Shown one piece after another: positions 1 through 7,066 of a stretch of 26,339 nt of DNA. The notes below the pieces were generated by a model, which saw nothing but the letters and a program-made list of their open reading frames with translations, made no database searches and was not told where the DNA came from. How positions within the stretch are numbered: the stretch's first letter is position 1; the number at the start of each line of letters is the position of its first letter. The DNA comes from CAMFTQ01 sp051881615 (lineage in GTDB: Bacteria > Bacillota > Clostridia > Oscillospirales > Acutalibacteraceae): positions 1 to 26,339 of the forward strand of contig JBJEQF010000034.1 of assembly GCA_051881615.1 (NCBI GenBank). The letters are read 5' to 3'. Made by a program: the position numbers and the translations under genes.

Positions 1-26
1 TCACTATTATCGTAAATATTTCTCAT
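1..26 (-). CDS. N-terminus of an unknown protein, cut by the window edge
   Basis: Only eight codons are visible, reading MRNIYDNS from the ATG at 24-26. A good ribosome binding site (GGAGG, read on the minus strand) lies about nine bases upstream, which supports a real start. Some Firmicutes class I SAM-dependent methyltransferases begin with a similar short N-terminus, but eight residues cannot decide this, so the product is left unnamed. Confidence 0.4.
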
Positions 27-69
27 TGATAATTACCTCCACAACTTCCGATTTGTATAACCTCTCTTA

Positions 70-180
70 ACATCTAATCCACTGCCTGCAACCACCCAAA
101 ATGGTTGAGTTGCTGGATTGGTTGTCACCCTTTTTCATTTTCCAAAAATCACCCCAAAATCCCTGACATCTAATCCACTG
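70..180. repeat. 15-bp direct repeat in an intergenic region
   Basis: The 15-base word ACATCTAATCCACTG occurs at 70-84 and again at 166-180. A shorter copy of its core (ATCTAATCC) lies at 195-203. It sits in the roughly 270-base gap between the edge gene and the rlmD terminator. Nothing else in this gap looks like a gene. The role is unknown; it may be the remnant of a dispersed repeat or a regulator site for the edge gene. Confidence 0.4.
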
Positions 181-297
181 TCTCAAATTGCGAGATCTAA
201 TCCGAGGTTACAACCTGACATACATTTTGCAAGTAGATATGTTTCCATATGAAATAACCGTGCTTTTTGAACAGTCAGGCATTTTGTTCCTACTACC

Positions 298-324
298 GAA
301 AAAGCCAGTAAACAAGCCTTTTTC
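298..324 (-). terminator. Probable terminator of rlmD
   Basis: A hairpin with arms GAAAAAG (298-304) and CTTTTTC (318-324) lies seven bases beyond the rlmD stop. The arms themselves provide an A-run and a T-run, so it could work in both directions. The stem is only 7 bp and AT-rich, so the call is moderate. Confidence 0.45.
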
Positions 325-330
325 AGAGCA

Positions 331-1716
331 TTACTTCCCTGCCCTCGACATCAATACTACGCACTCAACATGCGGTGTGCGTGGGAACATATCAACCGGC
401 GTCAGCTCTTTCGGCTTGTAACACAGCCTGCTAAACTCCTTTAAATCCCTTGCAAGCGTTGCGCTGTCGCAGGATACGTATACCACTCTTTTAGGCGACA
501 TTTTTACAATCGTTTCTATAAGCTGAGAATTAAGTCCCTTGCGTGGGGGGTCTACTATTACAACGTCGGGTGATACTCCTTGCTTTCTTAGCTTTTCGGA
601 GGCTTCGTCTGCGCTTGCGCAATAAAATTCTGCGTTTGTTATGTTGTTTTTAACTGCGTTTTCTTTTGCGTTTTCGATTGCCTGTTCAACTATTTCTACG
701 CCTATGAGTTTTTTGCATTTGTCGGCAATTGACAGTCCTATTGTGCCTGTTCCGCAGTAAAGGTCAAGCACGACCTCGTCGCCTGTCAGCTGTGCGTATT
801 TTTCTGCTATAGAATAAAGCTTCTCGGCCTGATTTCTGTTTACCTGATAAAACGACATCGGCGAAATTTTAAAAGTTTTACCGCACAGCTCGTCCTCAAT
901 GCAGTCTGCACCGTATGCTGTTCTGTTTTTTGCGCCTAATATCACGTTTGTTTTTTCTCGGTTTGAGTTGATAATTACGCTTTTAAGTCCGTTTATTCTC
1001 TCTTTCAGCATTTTGATGAGAAGCTCTTCCTGCTTTAGTCCGTTGCCGTTTACAACAAGGCAAACCATTATTTCGCCTGTTTTTTCGCCGTAGCGGATGT
1101 AAAGATGGCGCAGTCTGCCCTTGTGCTGCTGTTCGTCGTAAACCGCCTGACCTGTCAGCTCTATAAATTCACGAACGGTATCCATAATATCCCCGAAAAT
1201 TTCAGGCTGAAGTCTGCAACGCTCACAGTCGATTATTCTGTGGCTGTGGTATGAGTAATAACCCATAACTGCTTTGCCGTCTGCCGATTTCCCGATAGGA
1301 AGCTGTGCCTTGTTTCTGTAGCCTTCAATTTTCTCAGAGCCGACTATTGCATTTATTTTTAAATCCTCAAGACCGCCTATGCGTGTCACAGCGTCTGCTA
1401 CTCGCTGCTGTTTGATTTCAAGCTCCTGCTCATAGCTTATGTGACGGTAGGTACAGCCGCCGCATTTCTCAAAGTACGGGCAGTCAACCGCTATGCGGTG
1501 TGGGGAAGGGGAGAGGATTTTTTCAAGCTTGCCGTATGCAAAGGTTTTGTTCACCTTTAAAATCCTCACCGACAGCAAATCGCCCACAGCACCCATTGGC
1601 ACGAATATAACCATACCGTCCTCTGTTTTGCACACAGCGTTGCCCTCTGCCGTCATACCTGTTACGGAGAGCGTCAGAATATCGTTCTTTTTTATATTTA
1701 CAGTGTTGTTTTTCAT
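331..1716 (-). CDS. rlmD: 23S rRNA (uracil-5-)-methyltransferase, RlmD/RumA family
   Basis: This 461-residue protein transfers a methyl group from SAM to C5 of a uridine in 23S rRNA (U1939 in E. coli numbering for RlmD; some Gram-positive relatives, RlmCD, modify two sites). An N-terminal TRAM-like RNA-binding region covers about residues 1-65. Iron-sulfur ligands C79, C85 and C88 fit the C-x5-C-x2-C pattern, with C164 or C167 as the fourth. The SAM-binding motif LDLYCGTGTIG is at about 317-327, the DPPRKG motif at 389-394, and the catalytic cysteine is C416 in YVSCD. Length and motif order are normal. It is a single gene with its own promoter and a weak ribosome binding site. Which uridine is modified cannot be told from sequence. 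Confidence 0.93.
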   Translation of the reverse strand: MKNNTVNIKKNDILTLSVTGMTAEGNAVCKTEDGMVIFVPMGAVGDLLSVRILKVNKTFAYGKLEKILSPSPHRIAVDCPYFEKCGGCTYRHISYEQELEIKQQRVADAVTRIGGLEDLKINAIVGSEKIEGYRNKAQLPIGKSADGKAVMGYYSYHSHRIIDCERCRLQPEIFGDIMDTVREFIELTGQAVYDEQQHKGRLRHLYIRYGEKTGEIMVCLVVNGNGLKQEELLIKMLKERINGLKSVIINSNREKTNVILGAKNRTAYGADCIEDELCGKTFKISPMSFYQVNRNQAEKLYSIAEKYAQLTGDEVVLDLYCGTGTIGLSIADKCKKLIGVEIVEQAIENAKENAVKNNITNAEFYCASADEASEKLRKQGVSPDVVIVDPPRKGLNSQLIETIVKMSPKRVVYVSCDSATLARDLKEFSRLCYKPKELTPVDMFPRTPHVECVVLMSRAGK

Positions 1717-1745
1717 AATATCAACTCACATATATATTTGTGATT

Positions 1746-1774
1746 ATTTTATCATTATTGCATCATTATTTCAA
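1746..1774 (-). promoter_or_regulatory. Sigma-A promoter of rlmD
   Basis: Read on the minus strand, a -35 box TTGAAA (1769-1774) and a -10 box TAAAAT (1746-1751) are exactly 17 bases apart. They lie about 30 bases upstream of the rlmD start codon. Confidence 0.6.
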
Positions 1775-1804
1775 ATATTTTTTTCATAATAAAAGAGATA
1801 ATAA

Positions 1805-1836
1805 AAAGAGATTACCGTTTTACCGATAATCTCTTT
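1805..1836 (-). terminator. Terminator of queT, possibly bidirectional
   Basis: Arms AAAGAGATTA (1805-1814) and TAATCTCTTT (1827-1836) form a perfect 10-bp stem around a 12-base loop. On the minus strand the stem runs into a T-rich stretch, as expected for an intrinsic terminator just after the queT stop at 1846. Confidence 0.75.
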
Positions 1837-1845
1837 ATTGTTTAG

Positions 1846-2388
1846 TTACGCTTTAGCCTTTACAAGACCGAGCCTTTTGTCAAGCTGCAGCCTTTGAAGC
1901 ATTATTGCAAAAGGAATGCCTAAAACTATGCAAACTCCAAGCTCGCCCAAGGCAACACAGCTAAATTGAATCAGAAAATCTGCGAAGTGGAAGCCACCCT
2001 CTACAAAGAAAAGCTCAATTTCAAGTCCGATGATTACACCGTTGAAAATTGCCGGCATAAGTACCGAAAGAAACGGAATGTTCCTTAAATTGATGTTTCT
2101 GACAAGGTAAATGGCGGCGGCGGCGCAAAAGCTTGCAAGCGGTCCTAAAATCAAATCAATAGCACCAAGACCGGCCAAAAGGTTAGCAAGCAGACAGCCG
2201 ACTGTAAGTCCCGGAATTGCCGCAGGTGTGAACAGCGCAAGCATTGTAAGAGCCTCCGATACACGAAACTGAATAGCTGCTGATACCGTACCCGGCAGCA
2301 AAAAGCCCTGTGCCCATGTCAGAACTGCGTAAAGTGCGGCTATTGCAGCCGCCTGTACTGTGAAAATGGTGGTTTTTCTTACGTTCAT
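1846..2388 (-). CDS. queT: Queuosine precursor transporter QueT (ECF substrate-binding component)
   Basis: A 180-residue, very hydrophobic protein with about five to six membrane segments. The long apolar stretch with FRVSEALTMLALF and the segment GLTVGCLLANLL are characteristic of the QueT family. QueT proteins are S components of energy-coupling-factor transporters: they bind a 7-deazaguanine such as preQ1 and use a shared ATPase/EcfT module encoded elsewhere; none is in this window. The start at 2388 has a GGAGG site (2397-2401). The leader carries a probable preQ1 riboswitch that takes in this ribosome binding site, which independently supports the substrate. The gene is monocistronic, with its own promoter and terminator. 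Confidence 0.9.
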   Translation of the reverse strand: MNVRKTTIFTVQAAAIAALYAVLTWAQGFLLPGTVSAAIQFRVSEALTMLALFTPAAIPGLTVGCLLANLLAGLGAIDLILGPLASFCAAAAIYLVRNINLRNIPFLSVLMPAIFNGVIIGLEIELFFVEGGFHFADFLIQFSCVALGELGVCIVLGIPFAIMLQRLQLDKRLGLVKAKA

Positions 2389-2396
2389 ATTAAATT

Positions 2397-2440
2397 CCTC
2401 CGTAGTATTTTTTTATGGTCAGGATTTTGCGAACTGACCT
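2397..2440 (-). promoter_or_regulatory. preQ1 class I riboswitch controlling queT translation
   Basis: On the minus strand, GGTCAG (2434-2439) pairs with CTGACC (2417-2422) around an 11-base loop, TTCGCAAAATC. An A-rich tail follows. The loop bases TTCG can pair with CGGA at 2399-2402, which is part of the GGAGG ribosome binding site. This is the H-type pseudoknot layout of preQ1-I riboswitches, and the loop resembles the Thermoanaerobacter tengcongensis aptamer (loop TCGCAGTAACC). Binding of preQ1 would hide the ribosome binding site and switch off queT. Structure and gene context agree; no alignment was run. Confidence 0.75.
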
Positions 2441-2475
2441 GCTGTGATTGTATCAATACTAACACAACGCTTAGT

Positions 2476-2504
2476 ATGATAACACAAAAAAGCAAAAATT
2501 GCAA
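2476..2504 (-). promoter_or_regulatory. Promoter of queT
   Basis: Minus-strand -35 box TTGCAA (2499-2504) and -10 box TATCAT (2476-2481), 17 bases apart. Transcription would begin near 2469, leaving an 80-base leader that holds the whole riboswitch. Confidence 0.6.
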
Positions 2505-2736
2505 TTATTATTGAAAAAAACTTACGTATAATTAGATTAAGCGTGATACTTTAAAAACACAAATAAAATATTTCCTTTTCATTCTCAATTCAACATCACT
2601 TCATACAGTTTTCACTTAACGGCTTTATTATATAGCCACAGTCAAAAAGGGACTGGAAAATACAGAATTTGGAAGCTGTATATGAGAAAATAGGATATGA
2701 TGAAACGGAAAATAAGCTCGAAACGGAGGTAATCTT
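2505..2736 (+). promoter_or_regulatory. Leader and promoter region of the HtrA gene
   Basis: This divergent region has a good -10 box TATAAT at 2527-2532 but no convincing -35 box 17 bases upstream, so the promoter is uncertain. Two small hairpins follow: GGCT/AGCC within about 2621-2637 and CAGTC/GACTG within about 2640-2657. The ribosome binding site GGAGGT lies at 2725-2730, six bases before the ATG. No gene is seen in it. Confidence 0.35.
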
Positions 2737-4353
2737 ATGTCAGACAATCCAAATGAAATGAATTATAATTTTGACAATTTTTCAGAAAATGAAAACGAAA
2801 GCACGGCACAAAATCAAAACGGCAATGAGTACGCTGTGCAGGAGCAGCAAAATGACGTTTACAGCTCATACGAATGGAATGCAGAGCAAGGCACAACAGC
2901 ACAGAATAACAATACAGCGCAAACCTCATATCAGGACGGTTATTACCGCTACACAGGCAGTCAGATAAATTCAGCTCCTACCGATTATACAAGTGAGAGC
3001 TATCAGTCACAGCAGACAAATCCTTACTCGTCACAATACGCACAGAGCAGTCCTTATCAGACATATAGCTCACAGCCTGTAAACGCACAGCAACAGTCAC
3101 AGAAAGCAAAGAAAGAAAAGAAAGAGAAAAAGCCAATCGGCAGAGGAGCAGTTGCCGCAGTGCTTGCAATATGTATTCTTGCATCGGGAGCTTTAGGCTT
3201 CGGCGGCGGCTTGGTTGCAAATAAGCTGAGCAATACGTCAAACGGCGGTGGCGGTATGACAATCAACAAGGTTGTCCCATCTGTAGATAAGACCTCAACA
3301 GCAGAAACAGCCGAGCTGTCAACCTCAAAAATTGCAGAAATGACAGCCGACAGCGTAGTTGAAATTACAACAGAGGTTGTGCAAACAGGAAGATTTTCTC
3401 CGCAGTATATTACATCGGGCGCAGGCTCGGGCGTAATTATCTCTGAAAACGGCTATATCATCACAAATAATCACGTTATTGAAAACGCTTCAAAAATTAC
3501 GGTTACTTTGCGTGACAGCAAAAGCTACACAGCAAAGCTTATGGGTACAGACTCACAGCTTGACGTAGCACTTCTCAAGATTGACGCAAGCACACTGACA
3601 GCCGCAACCTTCGGCAATTCGGATAATTTAAAGGTTGGCGACAAAACGGTAGCCATCGGCAACCCTCTCGGTCAGCTCGGCGGAACAGTTACAGACGGTA
3701 TCGTAAGCTCGCTTAGCAGAAGTGTAGTTATCGACAACGTAACAATGGACCTTTTGCAGACGAATGCGGCTATTAACCCGGGTAACTCAGGCGGCGGTCT
3801 TTTCAACGGACAGGGCGAGCTTATCGGTCTTGTCGTTGCTAAATCCTCGGGCGAAACGATTGAGGGCTTAGGCTTTGCAATCCCTGTTAATCACATCACA
3901 GAGGTTCTTGACGATTTAATGCAGTACGGCTATGTACGTGGCAGAATAAACCTCGGTATGTCACTGCTTGACATAAAGTCGTCACAGATGGCTATGATGT
4001 ACGGCGTTTCTAATACAGGCTGCTATATCTCAAGCGTAGAAACTGACTCAAACGCTGCAAAGGCAGGCTTCAGCAGCGGTGACAGAATTATCAGCATCAA
4101 CGGCAAAGAGGTATCAACCGTTGAGGACGTAAACAAAATTGTCAGCGAATTAAAGGTAGGCGACACTGCAACCTTTAAGCTTGAAAGAAGAAACCGGACA
4201 GGCGAGCTTTCACTTGTGCTTGAAGAGGATATTCCCGACCTTGCTTCAAAAAATAACAACAGCTCAGGCAACGCATTTGATAACAATTCAACCGAAGAGG
4301 ACAGCAAATCAAACACATTCAACTCAATTTTTGACTATTTCGGCTGGAACTAA
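2737..4353 (+). CDS. Membrane-anchored HtrA/DegP-type serine protease with PDZ domain
   Basis: A 538-residue envelope protease of the kind that degrades misfolded exported proteins. Residues 1-120 are an unusual low-complexity tail rich in Q, S, N and Y, followed by a lysine-rich stop (about 123-132) and one membrane helix (about 137-162), so the tail lies in the cytoplasm and the protease outside. The trypsin-like domain carries the triad H246 (TNNHVIEN), D276 (LDVALLKID) and S351 (GNSGGGLF). A PDZ domain covers about 400-500, with GDRIISINGKEV as its typical core. The C-terminus is an Asn/Ser-rich tail. The gene stands alone with a strong ribosome binding site. Similar Firmicutes proteins are named HtrA, HtrB or YyxA; which one applies cannot be decided here. 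Confidence 0.93.
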   Translation: MSDNPNEMNYNFDNFSENENESTAQNQNGNEYAVQEQQNDVYSSYEWNAEQGTTAQNNNTAQTSYQDGYYRYTGSQINSAPTDYTSESYQSQQTNPYSSQYAQSSPYQTYSSQPVNAQQQSQKAKKEKKEKKPIGRGAVAAVLAICILASGALGFGGGLVANKLSNTSNGGGGMTINKVVPSVDKTSTAETAELSTSKIAEMTADSVVEITTEVVQTGRFSPQYITSGAGSGVIISENGYIITNNHVIENASKITVTLRDSKSYTAKLMGTDSQLDVALLKIDASTLTAATFGNSDNLKVGDKTVAIGNPLGQLGGTVTDGIVSSLSRSVVIDNVTMDLLQTNAAINPGNSGGGLFNGQGELIGLVVAKSSGETIEGLGFAIPVNHITEVLDDLMQYGYVRGRINLGMSLLDIKSSQMAMMYGVSNTGCYISSVETDSNAAKAGFSSGDRIISINGKEVSTVEDVNKIVSELKVGDTATFKLERRNRTGELSLVLEEDIPDLASKNNNSSGNAFDNNSTEEDSKSNTFNSIFDYFGWN

Positions 4354-4477
4354 AAAAAATTGATTATATCTAATTATTGTAAAAGGCATACAATGTTACA
4401 CCGATAAATTGTTTTCTCCTCCTCCTTAAAATATAGATAAATTTGCCTTTTTCATAATCTCTCTTTTATAAAAAAGT

Positions 4478-4515
4478 ACAAGGCAGAGAACGGTATAAGC
4501 TGTTCTCTGCCTTGT
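4478..4515. terminator. Strong bidirectional terminator between HtrA gene and aro operon
   Basis: Arms CAAGGCAGAGAAC (4479-4491) and GTTCTCTGCCTTG (4502-4514) form a perfect 13-bp stem, extended by one A-T pair. An A-run lies on the left and a T-run on the right, so it can end both the HtrA transcript (plus) and the aro operon (minus). Confidence 0.85.
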
Positions 4516-4536
4516 GCTTTTTAGTGATTAAGAAAG

Positions 4537-4793
4537 CCTTCCCTGTGTAAGGGGAGGTGGCACGAAGTGCCGGAAGGGTTGTGGGTAATGAACAAAACTT
4601 ACGGTACTATCAAAGTCTTAGTAAAGGCACAAACCCTGTGCGAATATGTCGGCTGCGCCGACAGCTTTTCTGCGAAAAGCACAATCCCTCAGTCAAAAAC
4701 AAAAGTTTTTGACAGCTTTCTCCGAAAGCGGGAACCCTTTTGTCAGCGTAGCTGACATTTCCCCTGACAGGGGAATTTCCCTAAACACCGGGA
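4537..4793. repeat. Multi-hairpin intergenic element (probable dispersed repeat)
   Basis: This 257-base stretch is a chain of short perfect palindromes with tiny loops: 4537-4557, 4559-4571 (GGCAC/GTGCC), 4647-4663 (TGTCGGC/GCCGACA), 4664-4680 (GCTTTTC/GAAAAGC), 4692-4713 (GTCAAAAAC/GTTTTTGAC), 4715-4729 (GCTTTC/GAAAGC), 4741-4757 (TGTCAGC/GCTGACA), 4759-4775 (TTCCCC/GGGGAA), and a weak 4-bp one at 4778-4793. No credible gene is present; the open frames here arise from the repeats. It lies in the 3' untranslated part of the aro transcript. Elements of this style occur as dispersed repeats in Clostridia genomes. Whether it is mobile or transcribed as an RNA is unknown. Confidence 0.7.
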
Positions 4794-4845
4794 GCCTATG
4801 CGTAATCCAAAATTGTAAAAAATCCTTTGTAAAAGGAGTTAATTT

Positions 4846-5979
4846 TCATTTCGTTTCGCTGTAGTTGCCCAAAAAGCTGAACTCGGGCAGCTCCTCTGAC
4901 AAAGCGCACAGCAAATTAAGTACGTTTTCGCTGTGAACACAGCCTGTGAAATCAAGGTAAAACAAATATTCAAAATCCTTGCCCCTTATCGGTCTTGACT
5001 CTATCTTTGTCAGGTTAAGTCCTATCGAATTAAAACGGCACAAAACACTGTAAAGCGAGCCTGTAACGTGCGGCAGACTAAAGCAAAGGCTGATTTTGTC
5101 GGCGTTTTCTGTAATACAGGGCTGCTTTGAAATCACGATAAAGCGAGTTGTGTTTGTTTTGCTGTTCTGAAAATCGCTGTCTAAAATCTTTAGTCCGTAC
5201 TCCTGTGCCGCCTGCTCGGAGCAAAGAGATGCCACGTTTAAGCGTTTTTCGTCAAAAACAGTTTTTGCCGCCATCGCTGTGCTTGAATACGGTACAGTTC
5301 TGAAATTGTTTTTCGCAATATAATCAGAGCATTGTGCAAGCGCCTGAGGATGCGACCATACAGCTTCAATATCGTCCTTTGTGCTTTGAGTAAGTCCGCA
5401 CAAGCAGTAGCTTATTTTCATATCGTATTCTTTTATGATGTAAAATCTGTGCTTTAAAATCAGATCGTAAACGTCAGATACAGAGCCTGCGCTTGAATTT
5501 TCAACAGGCAGTACGCCGTAGCAGATTTCACCGCTTTCAACTGCCTCAAAAATATCTGCAAAGCTCTTGAATAATACAGCCTCGCAATTTTTGAAAAGCT
5601 TGCTCACGGCCTCGTGAGAGTTTGAACCCTTGATGCCAAGACAGCCGATTTTTAAGCCGTCACTGTCGTTAAGATTTTTGTCGGCGCTGCTTATTAGTGT
5701 TCTTAGCGTATCTCCGCTTCCGACAATGTTGTGCTGTAGCGCACGTGAAAGCTCCATAATGTTAGAGTACAAAAGCCTTGCGCTCTGACCGTATTCTCCG
5801 CCCTTAAACTCTATTGTATCAAGAATTTCCTGCTCACGCTTCATATTAAGAATCGGCAGACCGTTCTCTTTTTTGTAAAAGGCAACGTCCCTTGAGCAAT
5901 CCATTCTTCTTTTGAAAAGCTCAATAATTTCGCTGTCTATTTCGTCTATTTCACGTCTTATTTCATCTAAACTTCTCAT
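4846..5979 (-). CDS. pheA: Bifunctional chorismate mutase / prephenate dehydratase (P-protein)
   Basis: This 377-residue fusion converts chorismate to prephenate and then to phenylpyruvate, the committed steps to phenylalanine. An AroQ-type mutase covers about residues 1-90 (begins LDEIRREIDEID; LFKRRM). The dehydratase domain covers about 110-290, with GSNSHEA near its start, LPVENSSAGSV, and the catalytic threonine motif TRF. A C-terminal ACT domain (about 300-375) contains ESRP, typical of phenylalanine feedback binding, so the enzyme is probably inhibited by Phe. It is the last gene of the aro operon, 16 bases after aroC. The ribosome binding site (GGCGGT) is weaker than those of its neighbours. 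No key residue appears to be missing. Confidence 0.93.
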   Translation of the reverse strand: MRSLDEIRREIDEIDSEIIELFKRRMDCSRDVAFYKKENGLPILNMKREQEILDTIEFKGGEYGQSARLLYSNIMELSRALQHNIVGSGDTLRTLISSADKNLNDSDGLKIGCLGIKGSNSHEAVSKLFKNCEAVLFKSFADIFEAVESGEICYGVLPVENSSAGSVSDVYDLILKHRFYIIKEYDMKISYCLCGLTQSTKDDIEAVWSHPQALAQCSDYIAKNNFRTVPYSSTAMAAKTVFDEKRLNVASLCSEQAAQEYGLKILDSDFQNSKTNTTRFIVISKQPCITENADKISLCFSLPHVTGSLYSVLCRFNSIGLNLTKIESRPIRGKDFEYLFYLDFTGCVHSENVLNLLCALSEELPEFSFLGNYSETK

Positions 5980-5995
5980 ATTATTACCGCCGATT

Positions 5996-7066
5996 TTAAA
6001 GTATATTCATAATGGCTGCAGCCGCCGCCGCTTCGATTACAGGTACGGCACGTGGCACAATACAGGGGTCGTGTCTGCCGTGAACGCTCAGTTTTGCGTT
6101 TTCCTTAGTAACTAAATTAACGGTGTCCTGTTCTTTGGCTATTGACGGAGTAGGCTTTATCGCCGTTTTAAAGACTATAGGCATACCGTTTGTAATTCCG
6201 CCTAATATTCCGCCGCAGTTGTTTGTCTTTGTTACAACATCTGCGCCCTTGTAGCAAAAAGCATCGTTGCTTTGACTGCCGAGCATTTTTGTAAGCTCAA
6301 ACCCCTTGCCGAACTCAATACCCTTGACAGCCGGAATACCGAAAATAATTGAAGAAATAACACCCTCAACACCGCCGAACATCGGCTCGCCAAAGCCTGC
6401 GTTTACTCCTGTGATTATACATTCAACAGTACCGCCTACGCTGTCAAGGCTCATTCTTGCTTTTTCTACAGCCTCACGCATTTTCGGTTCAACCGCTTCG
6501 TTTATCAGTGCAAACGAGCTGTTGTTAAGCCTTTTTATAAGTGATAAATCTGTGTTAACGCTGTCAAATTCATCATCGCTGATATCTGCAATACTTGAAA
6601 TGTGAGCCGCTATGTTAATGCCTTTACTTTCAAGTATTTGTCCGCAAACTGCGCCTGCAAAGACGATAGGCGCAGTCAGTCTGCCCGAAAAATGACCGCC
6701 GCCCCTTATATCGTTAAAGCCGCCGTATTTTACAAAGGCGGTGTAGTCGGAGTGACCGGGACGCGGACAGTCAAGAAGTCCGCTGTAGTCGCCGCTTTTT
6801 GTGTTAGTGTTTTCGATTACTGCGCAAAGCGGTGCGCCTGTTGTCGTGTCGTTTAGCATACCCGAAAGGATTTTAGGAAGATCGCTTTCCTTTCTCGGAG
6901 TAGCTGTTTTATCCTTGCCTGGAGCTCTTCGTGCCATCTGGCAAAGCACCTTATCCATATCAACACTAAAGCCTGACGGAAGACCGTCTATGACAACGCC
7001 GATGCCGTTGCCGTGGCTTTCTCCGAATATAGAAATTTTAACCTTTTCACCCCAAGTCGATGACAT
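5996..7066 (-). CDS. aroC: Chorismate synthase
   Basis: The enzyme removes phosphate from EPSP to give chorismate, using reduced FMN. The family signatures are all present: FGESHG near residues 14-19, RRAPG, GRPRPGHSDY-like RPGHSDYTAF, GGGHFSGR, and near the C-terminus GRHDPCIVPRAVP. The frame stays open 33 bases further upstream, but the start at 7066 was chosen because a perfect GGGAGGT site (7075-7080) lies just before it and the family begins with a sequence like MSSTWGEKVK. This gives 356 residues, a normal length. The start codon lies inside the end of aroA: the two genes overlap by 20 bases, suggesting translational coupling. Confidence 0.95.
   Translation of the reverse strand: MSSTWGEKVKISIFGESHGNGIGVVIDGLPSGFSVDMDKVLCQMARRAPGKDKTATPRKESDLPKILSGMLNDTTTGAPLCAVIENTNTKSGDYSGLLDCPRPGHSDYTAFVKYGGFNDIRGGGHFSGRLTAPIVFAGAVCGQILESKGINIAAHISSIADISDDEFDSVNTDLSLIKRLNNSSFALINEAVEPKMREAVEKARMSLDSVGGTVECIITGVNAGFGEPMFGGVEGVISSIIFGIPAVKGIEFGKGFELTKMLGSQSNDAFCYKGADVVTKTNNCGGILGGITNGMPIVFKTAIKPTPSIAKEQDTVNLVTKENAKLSVHGRHDPCIVPRAVPVIEAAAAAAIMNIL

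Noticed and set aside
4567..4864. Two open frames of 62 and 72 codons on the plus strand
   Set aside because: They lie within the multi-hairpin repeat, have no proper ribosome binding site, and their peptide sequences follow the palindromes.
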